The notes below the pieces were generated by a model. It worked only from the letters and a program-made list of their open reading frames with translations, had not been told where the DNA came from and made no database searches. From Actinomycetes bacterium (GTDB lineage Bacteria > Actinomycetota > Acidimicrobiia > Spongiisociales > UBA5794), in contig JAHEEL010000059.1 of assembly GCA_024640745.1 (NCBI GenBank), forward strand, positions 1 through 11,171: a DNA stretch of 11,171 nucleotides, written 5' to 3'. Made by a program: the position numbers and the translations under genes. Positions 7,197 through 11,171 of this stretch are shown here, piece by piece. Numbering within the stretch: the first letter of the stretch is position 1; every line of letters begins with the position of its first letter.

Positions 7197-8065
7197 GCCG
7201 CACCTCCTTCGGTTTCACCGAGTTCTTCCATGGCGAGCGCGAACTCCTCGTCGTTCGGAACCTTGCTGTGCCACGTGTAGTCGCCCTCCATGTAGGAGAC
7301 GCCTTTACCCTTGATGGTGTGGGCGATCACTGCGACGGGACCGCCCTCGAACGCCCTTGCAGCTTCGAGCGTGGCGAGGACCTGCGGGATATCGTGCCCG
7401 TCCATCTCCATCACTTCCCAGCCGAAGGCCCGCCAGCGATCGGCGAGCTGGGTGCCGGTGTACGGGGTGATCCGCTCGTTGAGGGTTTCCCCGCTCCACC
7501 CGAACTGCTGCAGCTTGTTGTGGTCCACGATCGCGACGATGTTGGAGAGCCCGTAGCGAGCGGCGACGTGAGCGCCCTCCCAGACGATGCCTTCGTTGCA
7601 CTCACCGTCGCCCAGCATGACAAAGGTCGTGAAGTCGCGGCCCTCGGTGCGGGCGCCGAGTGCGATGCCGAGTGCTGCGGCGAATCCGAGACCGAGCGAT
7701 CCGGATGACATGTCGATTCCCGGTGTAGCGGTCATGTCGGGATGGCCCTGGAGGCGCGAGTCGATCGAGTCGAAGGTCAGCAGCTCCTCGACCGGGAAAT
7801 AGCCGCGCAGCGCCAGCATCGTGTAGAGCGCGATCGAACTGTGGCCTTTCGACAACACGAAGCGGTCCCGGTCGGGCCAGTCGGGCTCGTCCGGCCGGAT
7901 GTCGAGGATGCCGAAGTAGAGGGCGGCAAGCATGTCCGCAGCGGAGTAGGGACCGCCGACGTGTCCGCCGCCTGCGTGCTTGACCGCTTCGAGGATGCGA
8001 ACCCGCGCCTGCCGGGCGAACTCCGCCATGTCCTCTGGGGTGTACGTCGCTGTGGTTTGGGTCAT
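7193..8065 (-). CDS. Split transketolase, N-terminal subunit
   Basis: TPP diphosphate-binding half of transketolase (290 aa). Visible motifs: GGGHVGG (His35) near the N-terminus; LSKGHSSIALY (71-81); LQGHPD (105-110); SSGSLGLGFAAALG (120-133); the TPP/Mg motif beginning LGDGECNEG (151-159) and ending in VDHNKLQQ (180-187); and IKGKGVSYMEGDYTWHSKVPNDEE near the end. Single-chain transketolases are about 660 aa, so this is a complete half with a separate partner gene, not a truncation. The ATG at 8065 has GAAGGG about nine bases upstream. It lies 27 bases after the cupin stop and overlaps the C-subunit start by four bases. Confidence 0.93.
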   Translation of the reverse strand: MTQTTATYTPEDMAEFARQARVRILEAVKHAGGGHVGGPYSAADMLAALYFGILDIRPDEPDWPDRDRFVLSKGHSSIALYTMLALRGYFPVEELLTFDSIDSRLQGHPDMTATPGIDMSSGSLGLGFAAALGIALGARTEGRDFTTFVMLGDGECNEGIVWEGAHVAARYGLSNIVAIVDHNKLQQFGWSGETLNERITPYTGTQLADRWRAFGWEVMEMDGHDIPQVLATLEAARAFEGGPVAVIAHTIKGKGVSYMEGDYTWHSKVPNDEEFALAMEELGETEGGAA

Positions 8066-8092
8066 CGATGTTGCCCTTCGCTCGTGGATCGT

Positions 8093-8455
8093 TCAGTCGC
8101 CTTGCTCGTAGGAACCGGGGATCACCGGGGGACCGAACGAGGTCACCATCTCGAGATCTCCCGGACCGTGCGAAACCGTCTGGTGATGGAGGCCGATCGG
8201 AATGAACACAGCGGTACCGGGCTCGAGCGCGACGGTGCCCTCCGGCGTGACCAGCTCGCCGTGACCTTTCGTGATGTAGATGGTCTCTTCTTGGGTGGGA
8301 TGGACGTGCCCTTCCGGGGCGGAGCCCGCAGGGAAGACCGAGAAGCCGACCGTTAGGTGTTGGGCGCCGGTGATCGAGGGCCCGCTGTAGTGGTACCACT
8401 CGCGTCCGGGGAGCTCGAAGCGCTCGGCTTCCTCTCGGGTGACGGCCTTGAGCAT
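8093..8455 (-). CDS. Single-domain cupin protein
   Basis: Small (120 aa) one-barrel cupin, first gene of the six-gene operon. Cupin motif 1 is seen as GHVHPTQEETIYITKGHG (His50, His52, Glu56/57), and motif 2 as LEPGTAVFIPIGLHHQTVS (His90/91). A complete metal-binding set is therefore present, suggesting an enzyme rather than a binding protein. Small cupins of this kind act as sugar or sugar-acid isomerases/tautomerases, dioxygenases or decarboxylases; the exact reaction is not readable from sequence. The neighbours (transketolase, SDR) make a carbohydrate-directed isomerase attractive, but this is inference. The ATG at 8455 follows GAGG by six bases. A predicted promoter and palindromic operator lie 50-100 bases upstream. 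Confidence 0.88.
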   Translation of the reverse strand: MLKAVTREEAERFELPGREWYHYSGPSITGAQHLTVGFSVFPAGSAPEGHVHPTQEETIYITKGHGELVTPEGTVALEPGTAVFIPIGLHHQTVSHGPGDLEMVTSFGPPVIPGSYEQGD

Positions 8456-8508
8456 GCTGCACCTCGCAGTTCGTCGTGCCGTCCCGGGACGATCGGGAGG
8501 CTTGAATG

Positions 8509-8521
8509 ATCGATTATCGAT
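8509..8521. promoter_or_regulatory. Palindromic operator candidate B
   Basis: Perfect 13-base odd-centred palindrome ATCGAT-T-ATCGAT between the divergent cupin operon and the C_GCAxxG_C_C gene, centred 60 bases upstream of the cupin start and 90 upstream of the redox-protein start. Its first 12 bases are identical to 2105-2116 in operator candidate A. It lies at or just after the predicted transcription start of the cupin operon, a position typical for a repressor. No regulator gene is nearby. Confidence 0.62.
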
Positions 8522-8533
8522 AGCAAAATGCTA
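8521..8533. repeat. Short inverted repeat TAGCA-AAA-TGCTA
   Basis: Five-base arms around a three-base centre, directly abutting operator candidate B and sharing its last base. On the minus strand, its distal arm forms most of the candidate -10 box of the cupin operon. It has no counterpart near operator candidate A. It could be a second protein site or chance. Confidence 0.45.
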
Positions 8534-8556
8534 GTCGGCGTCGCGTATGCGGGCAA
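8528..8556 (-). promoter_or_regulatory. Candidate promoter of the cupin operon
   Basis: Read on the minus strand: TTGCCC (8551-8556), a 17-base spacer, then TAGCAT (8528-8533). Each box matches four of six bases of the sigma-70-type consensus with ideal spacing. Transcription would begin near 8521, at the edge of the palindrome, giving a leader of about 65 bases. The prediction is by eye and modest. Confidence 0.4.
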
Positions 8557-8604
8557 GATGGCCCGGGGCCTGGAATCGGAGAATCCGGAGCGGCGCGGCA
8601 TACT

Positions 8605-9105
8605 GTGCCGGTGACCAGCACGCCCTCCGATCGCGCCCGCGAGGTCTTCCTGACCGAGGACAACGAATACGGTTGCGCCGAGACCGCCTACATCGTGCTC
8701 AAGCACGTGTTCGACCTTCCGGATGCCGATGACTCGTCCGCGGCAATGGCCCTCAACGGCGGCGTGGCATATGCCGGTGGCGTGTGCGGTGCCATCTCGG
8801 GGGCGGCCCTCGCCGTCGGTCAGCTCGCCGGGCAACGGCTCGACGATCACCAGGAAGCCAAGACCGCCGCGCGTGAGGTGGTCATGGACCTGATGGACCG
8901 GTTCGAAGCCGAGTTCGGGTCGACCACCTGCCGCGGCCTGCTCGGCATCGATCTGCGCGAGCCGGGTGAGCACGACCGATTCATCGAGTCGGGGATCTGG
9001 CGAACCGAATGCATGCGCCAGATCGAGTTCGCCGTTGAGTATCTCGCGCAGCTCGATCAGACGGCGGGGTGGGGCAGCGAAGCAGGATCGACTCAACCCG
9101 GCTGA
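8605..9105 (+). CDS. C_GCAxxG_C_C-family putative redox-active protein
   Basis: Protein of 166 aa resembling the C_GCAxxG_C_C family, small proteins with spaced conserved cysteines and a proposed but unproven redox or metal role. Seen: YGCAETAY (Cys24); the glycine-rich GGVAYAGGVCGAISGAALAVG (Cys61); TTCRGLLGIDL (Cys109); and ECMRQIEFAVEYL (Cys136). No signal peptide or membrane helix, so it should be cytoplasmic. The start is GTG, either 8605 or 8611; no clear ribosome site separates them. It is divergent from the cupin operon across 149 bases containing operator candidate B, so it may be co-regulated. The last 13 bases overlap the convergent alpha/beta hydrolase gene. Confidence 0.8.
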   Translation: MPVTSTPSDRAREVFLTEDNEYGCAETAYIVLKHVFDLPDADDSSAAMALNGGVAYAGGVCGAISGAALAVGQLAGQRLDDHQEAKTAAREVVMDLMDRFEAEFGSTTCRGLLGIDLREPGEHDRFIESGIWRTECMRQIEFAVEYLAQLDQTAGWGSEAGSTQPG

Positions 9106-10322
9106 TCGGTCGTGTTCGACTCGGCGAAACGGGAGTGCGCATCGTTCAAGAACGCAAGCACGCCTTCAACCATGTGCGCCGATTGATACGAGTAGAACAG
9201 ATCGAAGATGTGCTGGGCGCCGGGGAACTCGATGTAGACCACCGGAGAAGTCGACTGACGTCGGAGTTCGGTCACGAACGCCCGCGCCTCGATGACCGGC
9301 GCGAGCGTGTCGTTGTCGCCCTGGATCACGAGGAATGGAGGAACCTCGGGATGGACCCGGTCGATGGGCGAGGCTTCCGCGAACTTCTCCGGCTCCTCGT
9401 CGAGGAACGCCTTGATCACGAGCGGCTCCATCAGCATCGTCACGTACTCGGCGGATTGGGCGCCGAACCGGTTGGTGGTGTCGTACACCCCATAGATCGG
9501 CACGACTGACTGGATCGACGTGTCCGCGGTCTCGAATCCGGATTGGTACCGCGGGTCGTTCTCGGTGAGGCCGGCGAGGGCTGCGAGGTGTCCGCCCGCC
9601 GAGCCCCCAGACACGGCGACAAACGAGGGGTCGGCGCCGTACTCGCTGCCATGCTCGCGGATCCAGGCGAGGGCCGCCTTGACGTCGATGAGGTGATCGG
9701 GAAAGGTCGCCCCGGGACTCAGCCGGTAGTTCGCCGAGAAGCAGACCCATCCGTTGCGTGCCATGTGCTGGAGGAGGGGCAGCCCTTGCTCCCGGCTGGA
9801 GCCGACGGTCCACGCTCCGCCGTGTAGATAGAGGAGTGCCGGACGATGCTCGCCCGGCATGCTGGGTCGGTAGACGTCGAGGCCCAGCGTCTTGCCGGCG
9901 ATCCGGCGAAACGGGACGCTCGCGATCCGCTCGACCGCACGACCTCGGATTGGGACGGCGACCAGGGTTTGCCACCATGCGACCGGGACTCCGGACCTCG
10001 GGATCCCGGCGTCGGCGAGCGCCGCGTCGACGACGCCCTTCGACTTCCTGCTCGTGCCGTAGAGGTATGCGTGGCCACACCACGAGATCGCGAGGAGGGC
10101 GAGGCCGATCCAGCCGACCGTATGTTCGAGTGCCCCCCACAACACCAGCAGCCCCGTCATCGCGACCTGGATCACGACGTTCTGGAGTGGGAGACCGATC
10201 ACGAGCCACGACCAGAACATGCTCGGGAACAGCAGCACCTTCTGGCGGAACGGGCGCACCGCGTTGATCGTCGCCATGGCGGACCAGACGCCGAGGAGGA
10301 GCAGCAGGATGGCGGCGACCAC
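9093..10322 (-). CDS. Membrane-anchored alpha/beta hydrolase (HSL/carboxylesterase type)
   Basis: Protein of 409 aa with two parts. Residues 1-90 hold about three hydrophobic segments (2-18, 36-62, 68-88) that should anchor it in the membrane. The rest is an alpha/beta hydrolase of the hormone-sensitive-lipase-like esterase group: oxyanion-hole HGGAW (167-171), nucleophile Ser241 in SGGSAGG, acid Asp338 in QGDNDTLAP, and His371 in GAQHIFD. The triad is complete, so it is probably an active ester hydrolase. Its substrate is unknown, and the side of the membrane for the catalytic domain is not settled. The GTG at 10322 is preceded by GGAGG four bases away. Its own divergent upstream gap (10323-10423) suggests a unit separate from the catabolic operons. 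It overlaps the C_GCAxxG_C_C gene by 13 bases at the 3' ends. Confidence 0.87.
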   Translation of the reverse strand: MVAAILLLLLGVWSAMATINAVRPFRQKVLLFPSMFWSWLVIGLPLQNVVIQVAMTGLLVLWGALEHTVGWIGLALLAISWCGHAYLYGTSRKSKGVVDAALADAGIPRSGVPVAWWQTLVAVPIRGRAVERIASVPFRRIAGKTLGLDVYRPSMPGEHRPALLYLHGGAWTVGSSREQGLPLLQHMARNGWVCFSANYRLSPGATFPDHLIDVKAALAWIREHGSEYGADPSFVAVSGGSAGGHLAALAGLTENDPRYQSGFETADTSIQSVVPIYGVYDTTNRFGAQSAEYVTMLMEPLVIKAFLDEEPEKFAEASPIDRVHPEVPPFLVIQGDNDTLAPVIEARAFVTELRRQSTSPVVYIEFPGAQHIFDLFYSYQSAHMVEGVLAFLNDAHSRFAESNTTDQPG

Positions 10323-10423
10323 GGAGCCTCCGGTGGTGACGGGATCGCCAATCCTATCCGAGCGACCGCTCGACGATATCCTTCGAGGGGGTCGTGAGCC
10401 CCGTTCGGAGGTGGAGGTCCATC

Positions 10424-11171
10424 ATGAAAGCCCTGGTTGCGGTGGTTGTTGCCGCAGTCGTTGCGTTCGGGGTACCACCAGCCCCGGCTACCCCATACGA
10501 CGTGCTTCCTATCGGAACGATGGTGGCCATGGGAGACTCGTACACGTCGGGCGAGGGTGTGCCGCCGTTCGTCGACGAAACGGACCTCGCTGGGATCAAC
10601 GAGTGCCACCGTTCAGAGCAGGCCTATCCGGAGATCGTGGCGCAGACCATGGGAATCCCGGCGACGTCATGGGCGTGCAGCGGCGCGACCGTAGCGGACC
10701 TGTCCTCGCGCACGGTCGGTGCCGACCAGGCGCCGTGGGATGACCCGGCTCGGAACGTGCCCGTAGGGACGCGCGCCGCTGCCGTCGACCGGGTGAATGC
10801 CGGCACGTCGATCGTGGTGCTGACGATCGGCGGCAACGATCTCGGATTCGGCGAGATCGTCGCCGATTGCCTCCTCGAACCTGTGTCGTGCACCCGCCAC
10901 GACGACGCAGTGCAACAGGAGCTCCTGGGGCTACCCGGCAAGCTTCAAGCGCTCTTCGCCGATCTCACGATCCGGCTTCCGTCGAGCGCTCGGGTGCTCG
11001 TGATGGGGTATCCCCGGGTGTTCCCTTCAGTGGATCAGGCCGACTGCGATTTCCTCACGTTCCTACCGACGGGTACCTTCTCGGCGTCCGAGCAGGCATG
11101 GGCAAACAACGCCACGGCACTGATGAACGGGGTGGTCCGCCGAGCCGTCGAGCAGGCCGACCGGCCGGCAG
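10424..11171 (+). CDS. Secreted SGNH/GDSL-family hydrolase, N-terminal part (runs off window)
   Basis: Partial gene, 249 codons visible and open to the window edge. It starts at ATG 10424 with GGAGG six bases upstream. Residues 1-22 form a signal peptide (MKALVAVVVAAVVAFGVPP, then APA as a likely cleavage site), so the enzyme should be exported. Block I is MGDSYTSGEG with nucleophile Ser39; Block II is CSGAT (Gly87); Block III is IGGNDLGF with Asn138. The DxxH block carrying the catalytic His lies beyond the window. Cysteine pairs 61/85 and 149/156, spaced as in the Streptomyces-type SGNH lipase/esterases, suggest disulfides. Likely cleaves esters or lipids outside the cell. It is divergent from the membrane hydrolase across 101 bases in which I see no convincing promoter or palindrome. 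Confidence 0.88.
   Translation, partial: MKALVAVVVAAVVAFGVPPAPATPYDVLPIGTMVAMGDSYTSGEGVPPFVDETDLAGINECHRSEQAYPEIVAQTMGIPATSWACSGATVADLSSRTVGADQAPWDDPARNVPVGTRAAAVDRVNAGTSIVVLTIGGNDLGFGEIVADCLLEPVSCTRHDDAVQQELLGLPGKLQALFADLTIRLPSSARVLVMGYPRVFPSVDQADCDFLTFLPTGTFSASEQAWANNATALMNGVVRRAVEQADRPA

Larger units (their letters stand above)
3336..8455 (-). other. Predicted six-gene catabolic operon (cupin, split transketolase, SDR, MBL, MFS2)
   Basis: Six genes on one strand with gaps of 27, -4, 34, 31 and 40 bases and no terminator-like structure between them. The only long upstream region (8456-8604) contains promoter-like boxes and a palindrome. The combination of isomerase-like cupin, carbon-carbon-cleaving transketolase, dehydrogenase, hydrolase and carrier is that of a peripheral catabolic pathway. 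No regulator, kinase or aldolase is included. Confidence 0.78.

Noticed and set aside
5910..7280. Long plus-strand open frame of 456 codons
   Set aside because: It lies antisense across the SDR and transketolase C-subunit, both well supported by motifs. It has charged, low-complexity composition with no recognisable domain, as expected for antisense frames in GC-rich DNA.
6249..8065. Naming the split transketolase as apulose-4-phosphate or sulfofructose transketolase
   Set aside because: The partner enzymes of those pathways (kinases, isomerases, sulfo-specific enzymes) are absent, and sequence reading alone cannot separate TK subfamilies.
9166..10209. Minus-strand open frame of 347 codons within the membrane hydrolase
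   Set aside because: Arg/Pro-rich out-of-frame translation; the other frame has an intact catalytic triad.
1..11171. Mobile elements, CRISPR arrays, tRNA or rRNA genes
   Set aside because: I saw no transposase, integrase, terminal repeats, regularly spaced repeats or tRNA-like cloverleaf segments. All but about 0.5 kb is covered by metabolic genes.

Overview
The window is GC-rich (I estimate the mid-60s percent, not computed) and tightly packed with bacterial genes. It contains no RNA genes, insertion sequences or CRISPR repeats that I can see. The codon usage, the GTG starts and a secreted, cysteine-paired SGNH hydrolase suggest an actinomycete-type bacterium, possibly of the Acidimicrobiia. 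That placement is inference and has low certainty. No stretch longer than 150 bases lacks a gene.

Layout. (1) Positions 23-2016, minus strand: a two-gene operon for the alpha and beta subunits of a thiamine-diphosphate (TPP) E1 dehydrogenase of the pyruvate/acetoin type. (2) 2153-3370, plus strand: an MFS transporter divergent from that operon. (3) 3336-8455, minus strand: a six-gene operon, in transcription order single-domain cupin, transketolase N-half, transketolase C-half, SDR dehydrogenase, metallo-beta-lactamase-fold hydrolase, second MFS transporter. Its last gene meets the first MFS gene tail to tail with a 35-base overlap. (4) 8605-9105, plus strand: a C_GCAxxG_C_C-family putative redox protein divergent from the six-gene operon. 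(5) 9093-10322, minus strand: a membrane-anchored alpha/beta hydrolase. (6) From 10424 to the window end, plus strand: the N-terminal part of a secreted SGNH/GDSL hydrolase.

How the parts fit. The E1 pair, both transporters and the cupin/transketolase/SDR/MBL operon look like one catabolic locus. The main link is a palindrome: the same 12 bases (ATCGATTATCGA) occur in the intergenic region ahead of the E1 operon/MFS1 and again in the one ahead of the six-gene operon, and I found no other copy by eye. This predicts a common regulator that is not encoded in the window. A plausible but unproven reading is uptake by the MFS proteins, oxidation by the SDR, hydrolysis of a lactone or ester by the MBL enzyme, ketose cleavage by the split transketolase, and oxidative decarboxylation of a 2-oxo acid or acetoin-like product by the E1 enzyme. 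No kinase, aldolase, E2 or E3 is present, so the substrate cannot be named. The two hydrolase genes at the right end are probably unrelated to this locus.
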